A DNA stretch of 64,000 bases from Gymnopus androsaceus JB14. Taxonomy: Eukaryota; Basidiomycota; Agaricomycetes; Agaricales; Omphalotaceae. Below are positions 10,251-20,589 of the stretch, piece after piece; the first letter of the stretch is position 1, and every line of letters starts with the position of its first letter. The stretch spans positions 1 to 64,000 of the forward strand of contig ML769632.1 of assembly GCA_009733575.1 (NCBI GenBank), written 5' to 3'. Under the pieces are notes generated by a model. That model made no database searches and was not told the origin of the DNA. It saw nothing but the letters and a program-made list of their open reading frames with translations. The translations under genes and the position numbers were made by a program.

Positions 10251-11006
10251 CTCTTCACCAAACCACCTTGCCAGCCATCTCGGCGCTCTCCCGTATGCAG
10301 CCAAAGGTCCACTTCTTCCACCGAGCTCAGACCCCCATATACCTACCCACCACAAATGGCTTATGATCATCCCTAGAACCGAAAGCACTGCCCCATATGG
10401 ACCGCCATTTAGAAGATCTATGGCAAGCAAAGCAAATGGGAAGTATTTAACAGGAATGAATCCTAGCCCGTATAATGAGGTCCGAAGAGTCTGGGCGCCG
10501 GGAGGAGTGAGTTTGGAAGAGAGGTATATAATGCAGCAAAGGAAAGGGTGGAAGAAGAGCATGCCTTTGACTAGGATATTGACTGCCTACAGACGCATGT
10601 TACTTGAGCAAAGCTGGAATTATGAGACTCTATACTTACGATGATTGCACCAGAGGCAATTACTAGCTGGTACGCAAGATCAGCAGACTTGCGTAGGTAG
10701 GGCCCTTGCTCAAGTCTTTTCCCTGTTCTACTGTAAAGTATGAATAGTTGTGAGACGGGAAACGTTTGGCAGCTGGTTGAACGGCGTACTAGAGGATCCC
10801 CATCTCAAAGAAGAAGGCCAAGGCCCTGATTCCTAGAAGGAAACTAGACCATAGACGCCAAACCTATTACCTGGTCAGATAAAGCAAGTTTATTTCTTTT
10901 GTACGATGCTTACCTGAAACTTGGTGACAGAGACTGAGACTAGAGATATGCATAGAAAACGTGTAACTGGTGGTATTTTCTTGAGCTTTGCGACGATAGC
11001 GTCCAT
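10083..11006 (-). CDS. Derlin-like ER membrane protein (Der1 family), missing an internal segment
   Basis: Exons (minus strand) 11006-10914, 10863-10790, 10730-10640 and 10586-10083 join in frame to 253 residues. Der1/Derlin landmarks appear in order: N-terminal IPPVTRFL, WRLWSSFLLG, the E(x)GPYLRKSADLAYQL block, PFLCCIIYLSS with PPGAQT, PVKYFPFALL, GMIISHLWW and YGRAPRWLARW. Derlins are multi-spanning ER proteins that move misfolded proteins to the cytosol for degradation (ERAD). Exon 1 ends at ...VTKFQ and exon 2 begins VWRLW. Typical family members have roughly 25-30 residues there (the segment after transmembrane helix 1), and the intervening intron is only 50 nt, so the segment is absent rather than overlooked. 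The C-terminus is an unusual Gly/Ala/Ser-rich repeat that runs off frame. It may be a diverged paralogue or a decaying copy. Confidence 0.78.
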
Positions 11007-12447
11007 GGTGAAGGGAGAACGACGTGTCTGGCAAGGCCCCAAAAAGCTTTTACACTGGAACTGCAGAACCGTGGCCTTTATTTATGCTAATCCGGACAAG
11101 GACATGCCATTGCCAGCTAACGTTGACGGGAAGTCCACTGGCAAGGCCATCGTAACTAACCCTGTATTGATTGACCTGACTTGATCCGGGTTTTTTCGGC
11201 TTGTTCAACCCAAAAAAGCAGGTCAATTCAAGGTCAATTGACAACCCGCAATTTATCTCGGTTTTGGCCGCAACCCGGTATTCAGGTGGTCCTATTTAAT
11301 CTTGACCGACGCTGCCGAGCATGGGAAGCGCGCTTCAGGGCTCTTTGAGGTCGCGTCGAAGCTTCTTCATGCTCCACGAGGAGTTTCCCAACAATTGAGC
11401 TCGATGGAGGACCTATAGTCACAATATTGACAATGTTTTAGTAGGTTGTAACTTGTGGGCAACCTAAAAACCCGGTCAACCTGGTCAACCAAAACACGGT
11501 TCTTTACGATGAAGGATGAAATGCATTTCGACATTTCACATCAGTCAAGGACTCAAGCTTGACATTGATAACGTTAGGCCCTAATAAGATAAGAAGGGTG
11601 CCCTTACCTCCAAAAGCAAGTAACTAGCGGTAATGTTATTTCTTGTAGTATGTTGCTTTTTGCTTTGGATAACCCATATTTTTGGAGGTGCCGAGTATCA
11701 AATTTTGGTGCGCAAAAATCCTTTATTTTGAGAATCTATGTATCGGGCTCCCTTGAGCTTTGAAATCCCTCATGAACAATGTCAACCTTGACTGATGTGT
11801 GCAGTCAAAATGCAATTCATTATTGGACTTCCCGCCACGTTATGCCAGGAAGTGTTCGACGGTTTCCAGTGGGGGTAACTGGGGATTCTGCTGCACCAGC
11901 TGCACAATGTGGTGAGAGGTAGTGATTAAGACCGATGTGACCAGTTCGCAGCTGCTATCTCAGGGCGGGATAGGTCGCCGTAGAGAGAAGAAGCTGGAGG
12001 TGGGAAGGGACTGGTCCTTTTAAGGTAGCGGTCTCTTGAAGATGTCGACCGTTCCTTGTTCCAGGCTGCTTTGGTCCGTTTAGCGAATGCCGCGACTACC
12101 GGAGGGGAGAGGGAGGGACAGTCAGGACTTGGGTCGTCCATCAGTGGAGTGACTTCACCTTCCGCCGCGCGTTTGGCAAGGGCATCGGCTTTCTCGTTCC
12201 CCCTCTACTCCGACGTGACCCCATAAAAAGTCGAAGAATCTTGAGACAGACACGTCGTTCTCCCATAGTTCCGCGGTAGATGTTCTTGCATACTAGTGAA
12301 TCAAAGAATCCATGCATTTCTGTAGTATTATTTACTACGAGATAAGCATATAGTTGGATCGTCGTTCTTGTCCTACGTTCGTCAATGGTGCCGGTGCCAC
12401 GTAACCTCACAAGTAATTTAGAGTAATAGAAATTAGATAGCGGAAAA
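11007..12447. other. Intergenic, no supported gene
   Basis: Several short open frames (for example minus 11926-12141 and 12141-12521) lack motifs; the latter overlaps the last bases of the dihydroxyacetone kinase frame. At 11170-11500 there are scattered GGTCAA/TTGACC and GGGTTTTTT...AAAAAACCC-like motifs that could be a decayed repeat, but I cannot define element ends. Confidence 0.4.
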
Positions 12448-14856
12448 TCACCTCTGTCCATCCTGTCCCGGTACCCGTCCGCAAAATCCATCCCAGAAAC
12501 CCTGTACAAGCACCGCAACACCCCAGGCCCCAGGATCCGGAGGCAACTCCGAGTCTCCTTCTTTAATCTCTACATACACCGCTCGTCCGAGTTTGGGCTT
12601 CATGCCCCGGGTACTTAGAGCACCTTCATGTGCTCGCAGACATGCTGCGGCGAAGGATTCTTGAGGAGTATTCGAATCTACGTTTGAAGTACTGGCAGCA
12701 GGGTTTCCCGTATCTGCGACAGTGATAACTCGGCCGTCGACTGATCCAGCCTCGACCTCGACAACAGCTCCACGAGCCTTTCCAGCGCCCAACGAGGGAT
12801 TACAGAGAGGATACAACGCATCCATGAGTGTTCGGTCGCCGGGCTTGGCTGGTGTATGATGAGAGAGAGATGCCAAAGCGTCGGAGAGGGTCTCCATAAA
12901 TTGAACATTGTGAGCGGGACTCGAGGTTGGAGATGAGGGGCTGGATGAGGACGAGGATGGATTAATCATGCGGAACTTGATTGCAGATGACCAGGCGGTG
13001 AAGAATATTGCGAATACTATTTGCAAAAGAGAGAATTAAGTTGTAGAACAAAGTAGTAAGAAGAAAAAAACCTACAAGCACCGATCGTTCCTCCCATGTT
13101 ATCTTCAAAAACATCACCGATACGACCGACCACTTGGTCTGGTGATAGTTTGCTGACTTCGATAAGATGCTTCTCGATAGCAGAAAGAATTGCTTCGGGG
13201 ATATTATTATCACTATTATCATGTTAGAGCTAGAACAGATAATCACCTTTAGCTCCTCTGGCAAACGTAGTTCCACAATCCCCGTCCCCTACGATGGTAT
13301 CATACTCGGTCAGCACACTTTCCTCCGCAAGTAGCGCTCTACACGCGCCAATGATCCCATACTCTACACGTTCCGGAGATATATCAGCTTGTTGCCAATA
13401 CGCAGTGGCGGGAGGGTCAGTTAACCCATCTTCATCCTGGACTTTCGAAGTGCGTTCAAAATCATGCGGCTGGGAGGTCATTGAACGTAGTATCTTTTCG
13501 GCACCCTGCTCGTGTTCTCGCAAATCTCTTTGTCCATCTGAATGCCAAAAGCGGCGAACACCCACCCATGAATGAGCTTCAGTGGGATCATCCAGGAGTT
13601 GTAGGATATCCACCTGGCGCACTAGGGCAGAAGAGGCAAAGCGGAGTACGCGATGGATAGTGGAGACGTTGAGGAGAGAAAGAGAGAACCCAGGTGCATT
13701 GAGAGAAGTCATGTATGAAGAGCAATATATTCGCACTGGGTGTATATCGGAGAGAGCTAGACAAGGGAAGTACTCAGTATAGAATAGTCTGAATGTCGAT
13801 GAAATGCACGCACCAAGTCTAGCGAGAATATCAGTTATGAGGGCGCCCATCTCCAATTGAGACATTCCTCCAAGGTTATTCACGAATAAAACAGTGTTAT
13901 CGCCTTCTGAGATGAAGTTATCTCTACCGCCATCAACGACTCCTCGTGAGCGTAGGACTTTCCCCACCATTTCATCCACCAGCTTCACCGCTGCTGAATC
14001 CAAGCCCCAGCTGCTCATTTTTACCCTCCTAACCCCCTGCTCATTATGTAGTCCCAACCCCACTTCGCATTCGTCATTTCCCAGATTTGACCTGGTGATA
14101 GTTCCGGGGACATGACAATGTTCCAATCCAACACCAATACTTGCAAGATGTGCGACTATTGTGTCCCCGACCTGTTTGAGGTTTTCCAAAGACGATCCTC
14201 GTTCAGCTAAAGCACCTAGGATCTTACAAACGAGAATGTTCCCTGCCAGACCTCGTGGACCGACAAGACTTGAACTCTCCGAGTCGGAGTGAAGCAACGA
14301 AACATCATCAGCGACGATAACGCTTTCCACTGTTATCCCTTCTGCACGAGCTTTCTCGATAGCGAGTCCGAAATTGAGTCGGTCTCCGGTGTAATTGTTG
14401 ATTATGACGAGAACGTCTTTTCGAGATGGAACAGTTCGAAGACTCGAACTTTTCGAATCGTCGACCACACTGAGTTGAGTTATAGTGGTCCTTCTGACGT
14501 GCATTGCTTCGCCTGGGTAGCTGCTTAACCGGATTGCGCAGATGATTTGCTTAGCACTCGGACTAGCAAAGATTTCTCCCGAGACGGAGGCTGCAAGCAT
14601 GCCATAACCGGTGTAGGATGCGTGAGCTGGTTCATGCGCAGCTCCACCACCAGATATGACGGACACTCTGGTTTGAGAGGATGGAGGTGAGATGTAGACT
14701 GTTTTCGAGGGTTCATGACTAGGTAAAGATATTGGTTAATCCGATAAAGGCACACGTAGATACTTACAGTCGAAGAGAAGGGTTGAGTGCGACGGCTCCT
14801 TGGAGAGATTTGACTACCAATCCTTCTGGAGAGCTGTAGACGTGCTTGGAAGACAT
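12448..14856 (-). CDS. DAK: Dihydroxyacetone kinase (ATP-dependent, DhaK-DhaL fused), 5 exons
   Basis: Exons (minus strand) 14856-14768, 14718-13814, 13756-13247, 13192-13076 and 13016-12448 give 729 residues without frame conflict. The DhaK (substrate) domain starts at KHVYSSPEGLVVKSL and contains VSVISGGGAAHEPAHASYTGYGM, LVIINNYTGDRLNFGLA, GLHNEQG and VNNLGGMSQLEMG. The DhaL (ATP) domain contains YDTIVGDGDCGTTFARGAK, GDVFEDNMGGT, the GDRTLMDAL segment and a C-terminal PDPGAWGVAVL. It phosphorylates dihydroxyacetone to DHAP, feeding glycerol or methylglyoxal-related metabolism into glycolysis. It is longer than the usual 580-600 residues because of inserts such as a Ser-rich loop in DhaL. 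The intron at 13757-13813 is a multiple of three and stop-free, so intron retention would leave the frame open. The start is the ATG directly before the family's SSKHVYSSPEG opening; an upstream in-frame ATG at 15135 is not supported. Confidence 0.9.
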
Positions 14857-14929
14857 AGTGGACGAAGTGAAAGAATTGACATCATCCTGGCCCAGGTCGT
14901 AATCGATGTCAGCTGCTTCCCGGTCAGCT

Positions 14930-15860
14930 GAGAACCCAATGAGAACCAGAGTGAAAAGGCTGAATGAAATCGTCCTTCTTGAGAATGGCAGAGAGGAACA
15001 AGTGACCCGAGTTATAAAACGGCCGCTATCAAGAAACCATATTTTAATTGGGTGCGAATGTAGCGTTAAGAACGCGTTATAGAGGATCAAAACAACTCTC
15101 TCCTTAGCGAGTAGTCGCACCGGATGATATGACAAACAGGTGGCTAGAGATAGGGATCAGAATTAAGACAACCCGGAGAAGCGCATAGCACACCAACTCC
15201 AACTTCACCCTCTTGACAATCACCATCTCAGGGGCTGTATGACTGAGGAAAGTACGGATAAGCTCAGTGCATTGCCTTGACGGGTTACACAGAAAATCGG
15301 TGCGGAAATTGAACCTGGAGCGAAAGCATTCGTAGAAGGAATCTCGAAGAAACCTGAGAGCAATACGGCTATCTTTTGTTTGACTGGTCTCTTCAATCCT
15401 GTACCCAAAGTGCAGAAACAGATGTTAGGATATTAAACTGGCGATAAGACCAGAGAGAATTAGGAAATGTAGGTTTTTGCGTAACGTTAATAGGGACTCT
15501 CAGCTAAACTAGAACGCAGTCATGGTCATGGTTGAAAAGAAAGAATTCCCGTTCCGGAAGCCGAAGTTAGTGATCCATTTGTCGTTGCTCCTTCTTTCCT
15601 TCGTAACTCCAACGACTTGGGTCCACGTGAAGATCCTTTTCCCAGTATCGCTCGAGGGCTCTGTTTCAAAAGGTATAAGTTCTCCAGGATCATCTTCAGC
15701 GAAACGGAGGCTGCAAGGTGTTCCTGCAATAAAAACTGCCACAAGCCAAGGCGCATTTAAGCCTCGACCTGCGAAAGACACGCTGGGAATGGGCCCAGTA
15801 CGTCGTCTTCACCTCCCTGGACCCAAAATCACATCAGTTGTAAGTAAAGAAAAATGAATG
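14930..15860. repeat. Segmental duplication, copy 1 (matches 19545-20410)
   Basis: Long stretches recur in the same order downstream, for example GAACCAGAGTGAAAAGGCTGAA, the run around 15310-15360 with GCGGAAATTGA, and GGAAGCCGAAGTTAGTGATCC. Identity is roughly 80-90% with several indels. It covers the promoter side of the dihydroxyacetone kinase and the sequence up to the C2-kinase gene. No gene is supported inside; the open frame at 15522-15857 has no recognisable motif. Confidence 0.8.
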
Positions 15861-15994
15861 AATGAATGGGTAAAATGATTCTTGTATCTAGTATTGATGA
15901 ACCGAACAATAAGGAAGCAATGTAAGAGAATGTCCGATGGAACCGAAGAAGGTCATACTGCGGCCCGGGAGTTCTACCTGGCGAGTCCTTCATC

Positions 15995-18859
15995 ATGACT
16001 TCAACTCCTCGAGAAATAGGCACTCTCATCGTCGTCGTACTAACGGCCGTGCGTATCCCTCAGTAATCGCTCCCCTGAACACTACTAAAGTCCTTCTAGA
16101 ATCATCTACCAAACAAGAAGTACATAGGCAAGCAGGATCCCTACTGCGCCATAACCCTTAATGGCCAAACTCGACGAACCAAAGCAATCAAAAAGGGCGG
16201 CCAGCATCCAGAATGGGACGAAGAAATCCGGTTCCAGGTCTACGAAGATGACGAGAATCTTTCGCAACCAGACAAAAATGGAACTCCGCCACCCTTACCG
16301 CCAAAGAATAACAAAATTAAAGCAATAAAGGGGGGAATGTTCATGAAAGTAGCTTGTTATGCAGACAATGCTTGGGAACCTGATCTTATAGGCGATGGAC
16401 TTGTCGATCTCACAGAAGTTATCACCAAAGGCGAATCAGACGGTGCGTTAAATAAACTTTTGACTCAAATAACGATTGCTTACTGTCTACCAGAATGGTA
16501 CACTCTGGTCTATAAAGATAGGTTTGCGGGCAAAGTTTATCTCGAAATGACGCTGTATTCGAAAGTCAGTCTTTTTTCCCAGTCTTGCTACGCTGATCCT
16601 AATCCAGTGCCTATAGGAACCTGAGCCTCCGAAGAAGAAGAAAGCTTCAACGCTTCATGTGAGTGCAGATTACATTGGACTGGGTGTATTTGTAGAGGAG
16701 GGCGGGCAGTCGAATCAGAATGTTTCTGGGAGCGTGATACAGGACCATAGTCGCCGACAATCAGACTCGTATTCATTACGACCATCCTCTTCACTTCCCA
16801 GACTCGATCTTTATCAGGCGCCCTACGAAAACCAGGCTATGGATTTGCCAGCGAATAATTTCAGAGAGCTTGGCATAACAAATGGTAGAAGACGCATTTC
16901 CAACAACAATCATACAGCCAGCAGCAAGTTGCAGGGTGTCAGCACTCAATCGAACGGAGATTTCTGCCCGCAGTTTAATGACGGTCACGACGAAGGCCAC
17001 ATGCTGAGCATGGCTAATCCATCCGGAGAGCCCGACCAAAGAGAGCCGTATAACCTGACGCAGAGAGATTTTAGCCAACTTGGTATGAAGAAGGTAAATA
17101 TATTTCTGGTTATCGACCCGGTTGCCTGTCCTCTATCTTACCTTTGGCCGGTACCACCACGTTTGCAACTGCTTTCCCTTTAAGACTACTCGAATATCGC
17201 TAGGTATGATTATCATCAGAGTCTTTCATACATACATCACGCTCAACTTCAAACTTTAGAGAGCTTGACTCAATATAGCACACCGGCCACTTCTCAAATC
17301 TCTGCTAGGTCTGATCCGGGCTCGCTAAGTGCAAGCATATTGCTCAAAGGTTCGGACCATCCTTCTTTCCATGCAATGAAAGTGTTATGTATTCCATATT
17401 AGGCCTAACTATGTACCTCCTGTCATCGGAAACTGTCGCGGATCTCCAACAGGCAATTCTCGGGTTGGCTGAGGAGAATCCGAATGGGCTCAGTCAGGAG
17501 ACATTGGTGGAAGAAGTTATGGAGTATCTACAGGCTGTAAGTTCTATTGCAATACCATTCAATCGAGATTCACTTTGGTATTACAGGAGTTGGATGCTAT
17601 CGTACGCAGCGAATACAACAACCGACGTACTATTTTTGGTACTCCAGGAGTATATTATAAGAAATGCTTGCGGACTCTTCGCCAATTATCAGTGTCGTAT
17701 AAGATCCTTCCAAGGTCTTTGGTTATTCACAATATTAATCAGGAAGACCGATATCCAGTTGTAGGTGGTGGATTTGCCGTGAGTAGCTTATATTACCACA
17801 GAAATGCATAGATTCCTTAATTAATTGGTATGGAAGGACATCTACCATGGAAACATGGGAGAACGACGCGTCTGTCTCAAGGTTCTTCGACTTGTTATAG
17901 AAGAGAATGAAGGCACTCGTGACAAGATTCGAAAGGTGGGTTTTCTAGTCACTTGCGGCGCTTCCAGTACAGGCTTGTGACAGCGTAACTAGGAATTCTG
18001 CAAGGAAGCCCTCATATGGAGGCAGCTCAAACATCCAAATATTCTTCCATTATTGGGTGTCAATGCGGAGCTGTTCTCCCCTTCATTCTGTCTCATTTCA
18101 CCTTGGATGGAGAACAAGAACATCCTTACGTACCTGAAAAACAATCCAGGTCACAATCGACATAACGTCGTAAGTGCACATCGTAAAATTTCGAGAGCTT
18201 AGTACTGTGATCTGACCGATGGGCGACTTAGTTGTCTGAGGTTGCATCAGGCTTGTATTATCTCCATTCAAGAGATCCCCCGATTTTACATGGAGACATT
18301 CGAGGTGTATGTTCAACAATATCTACAGAGCTTTGACTGCTGCTGATGCACTCAACTATTGCAGGCAAACATCCTTGTTACCGATGAACTTGGTTGCTGT
18401 CTTGCAGATTTTGGATTGAGTCTAATCATATCTGATTCCCGAACATTGTCCAATGCCAGCACAAGCGGCATGACAAAGGGTACAATCCGTTGGATGGCGC
18501 CAGAGCTCATAATTCCCAGCAGGCCAGCCCCGAATGACACCTCAAGAGATGTTTATGCTTTTGGGTGCACAGTTCTCGAAGTAACACACACTTTCTCTAA
18601 TTATAAAGATCCACGAAATACTAATACCTGGAGCAAAATTTAGATATTAACACTGCAGTTACCGTTTCATGATAAGACGACAGACCCAGCGGTACTTTTT
18701 AGCTTAATGATGGGTGACCGACCGGCTCGTCCTCAGAATGTTTGGTATCCGGATGCCATCTGGGATCTTACGACTCAATGCTGGACACAGGAAGCTTCAG
18801 CTCGTCCAAACGCTCAAGAAATTTATGAATTTTTTCAAGCCACCCTGACTAGTCCGTAA
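15995..18859 (+). CDS. Chimeric C2-domain protein kinase (TKL-like), 12 exons
   Basis: Exons: 15995-16048, 16100-16442, 16494-16564, 16617-17093, 17220-17349, 17403-17536, 17587-17778, 17837-17935, 17993-18169, 18232-18306, 18365-18580 and 18644-18859. They sum to 2184 nt, giving 727 residues in a continuous frame. Residues 1-160 form a C2 domain of the fungal Inn1/Fic1-like type (GTLIVVVLTA, LPNKKYIGKQDPY, GGQHPEWDEEIRF, DGLVDLTEVI, EWYTL). A Ser-rich linker follows. Around 16885-16895 (residue 245) the sequence becomes homologous to the 3' half of the beta-type domain in the kinase gene at 20590, then to its helical segment and kinase domain. The kinase keeps the catalytic set: Lys482 in CLKVL, the alpha-C Glu505, Asp581 in HGDIRGAN, Asp599 of DFG, and MAPE. 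A membrane- or lipid-responsive kinase is an inference from the C2 domain. Confidence 0.82.
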
Positions 18860-19228
18860 TTCAGCGCTCTTCCCACCTGACAGCACACTAATTTGAACAT
18901 GAAAGTCCCTACCACAGACTGACCCATACAAGTGGTGTAGGTGGGAGTACGGGACGTACAAGGCTAGGACAGAACGAAAACTCTGCTAGAGCCAATCCGC
19001 CAGGACAGCTATATCAATGGAAGCACGAGGCAGAGAAATTGCTACGAATCGTAGGAATGTTACATTCTAAAGACACCAAGCCGTCATTTTAGAATGTTAC
19101 TGGTACACCAAGAACTCGGAGTTCCTTCGAGAGGACTATTATTTTATGTATGTCGCCATATAATACAAATGATATCTATAGTATAAAGTAGCACAGTATG
19201 CGAATAAGCAATAAGTACTTAGTGTAGG
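18860..19228. other. Intergenic, no supported gene; matches 23039-23414
   Basis: 3' flank of the C2-kinase gene. It aligns with the 3' flank of the second kinase gene, including the same GATATCTATA-rich stretch, showing that the duplication extends through the downstream spacer. Confidence 0.6.
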
Positions 19229-19540
19229 ATGCTCGGTCACAGTCGTCTTTTACCGCGGCCCAAACCCTGCCCTTTCACGATCCCCTCCGAATCCCCCCGT
19301 TCTCTTTTCGGTCCCATCATTCCTCTGACCTCCTCTGTAACCATAAACCCCACTCTTCGGACCTCACCCATACTCCCCATTCCTAGTCCGCTTCGAGTGG
19401 ATTTCTTAGATGTTCATGGCCACCAGGAGCACATGACGCGACAACTCGCGCAAAATCGTAGCGTAAAGCGGTGTCATTTCGAGTAGCATAACCTTGGAAC
19501 GACCAGGGTTCGTAAGCTGGTCATGGAGGATTAACCGAAG
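19229..19540 (-). pseudogene. Internally deleted remnant of the DEAD-box helicase 3' region
   Basis: 19229-19388 matches the 3' end of the helicase gene (23415 to about 23590, encoding its glycine-rich tail). 19388-19540 jumps to sequence matching about 24565-24740 (the region encoding motifs around LLRELSRHVLPVATNIHEIHS). The roughly 970 bp between are missing and no open frame survives. It marks one edge of the segmental duplication. Confidence 0.75.
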
Positions 19541-19544
19541 GATA

Positions 19545-20410
19545 TGCAGCTGAAAACCAGAGTGAAAAGGCTGAACGAATATCGACCTTCTTGAGAAAAA
19601 TTTGAGAATGGCGGAGATGAACAAGTGATTCGAGGTACAAAAGCGGCCGCCACCAAAGGAAAACCATATCTCAACTTGGTGGTATCTTGTCTGCGCGAAT
19701 ACCAGCTCTAACATCACCATCTTGATAATCATCATCTCGGGGGCTGTATGACTGAGGAAAGCACTTTTAGGGCTTTGACGCGTTGATCAGGACCCCGCAG
19801 AGAATCGGTGCGGAAATTGAGCCCGGAGCGAAAGCATTCGCGGCAGGAATCTCGAAGAAACCTCACTTGGAAAGATACAGCATCTGCATTACGAGCAGTG
19901 TTATAAAAGACCAACTCACTTTTTCAACGCCCAGAGCAATACGGCTATCTTTTGTTCGACTGGTCTCTTCAATCCTGTACCCAAAAATGCAGAAACAGGT
20001 GTAAGGGTATTAAACTGGCGATAAGACCAGGGAGAATTGGGAAAAACGTAGATTTTTGCATAACGTTGATAAGGACTCTCAGGTGAGGTTTGGAAAGAAC
20101 GGAGTTTCGTTTTACTTATATCATGGTCATCGTTGAAAAAGAAGGGCTTTCGCTCTGGAAGCCGAAGTTAGTGATCCGTTTGTCGTTGCACTCCTCCGTG
20201 ATCCTTCTCCGAAACTTTCACTAGACCGATGGGCTTGTGGAACTGCACTTGGTTCCTTCCTCCGATAACTCAGACTCCAACGATTGTTCAAGAATCAACT
20301 TGGGTCCGCGTGAAGATTATGTTGTCAGTGGCTCTCCGTTTCTAAAGGTATAAGTCCAGGATCATGTTCAGCGAAACGGAGGCTGCACGAAATGAGATGC
20401 GCCTCTACTC
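19545..20410. repeat. Segmental duplication, copy 2 (matches 14930-15860)
   Basis: Directly abuts the helicase remnant and repeats the block that precedes the C2-kinase gene, with an extra insertion of about 60 bp near 19865-19930. No gene is supported inside. Confidence 0.8.
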
Positions 20411-20589
20411 GGATAAAGCGTCAAGCCACAGCATGCCAATGTCACTCCAGCTCCACAGTAAGAAACATTACTCAATTCCAGTAACATGCTTTCCCACTGC
20501 GGTGATATAAAGAGTCTACTACCTCCCAGCTGCCCTCACACAAGGTCTCAATTGCGGCTAGCCTTCCTCTCTCCTATAAGCAACCCAGA

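Noticed and set aside
13730..13813. Continuous reading through 13757-13813 in the dihydroxyacetone kinase
   Set aside because: The stretch is open, but it has GT-AG borders and interrupts the conserved link between ITDILARL and SDIHPVRIY; it is best read as a 57-nt intron.
14857..15135. Longer N-terminus of the dihydroxyacetone kinase from the ATG at 15135
   Set aside because: The extra 93 residues have no family similarity and overlap the duplicated spacer; the family start motif follows the ATG at 14856 directly.
16659..16709. Possible 51-nt intron in the C2-kinase gene
   Set aside because: GT-AG borders exist, but the sequence DYIGLGVFV inside resembles the conserved segment after the C2 domain in related proteins, so read-through is preferred.
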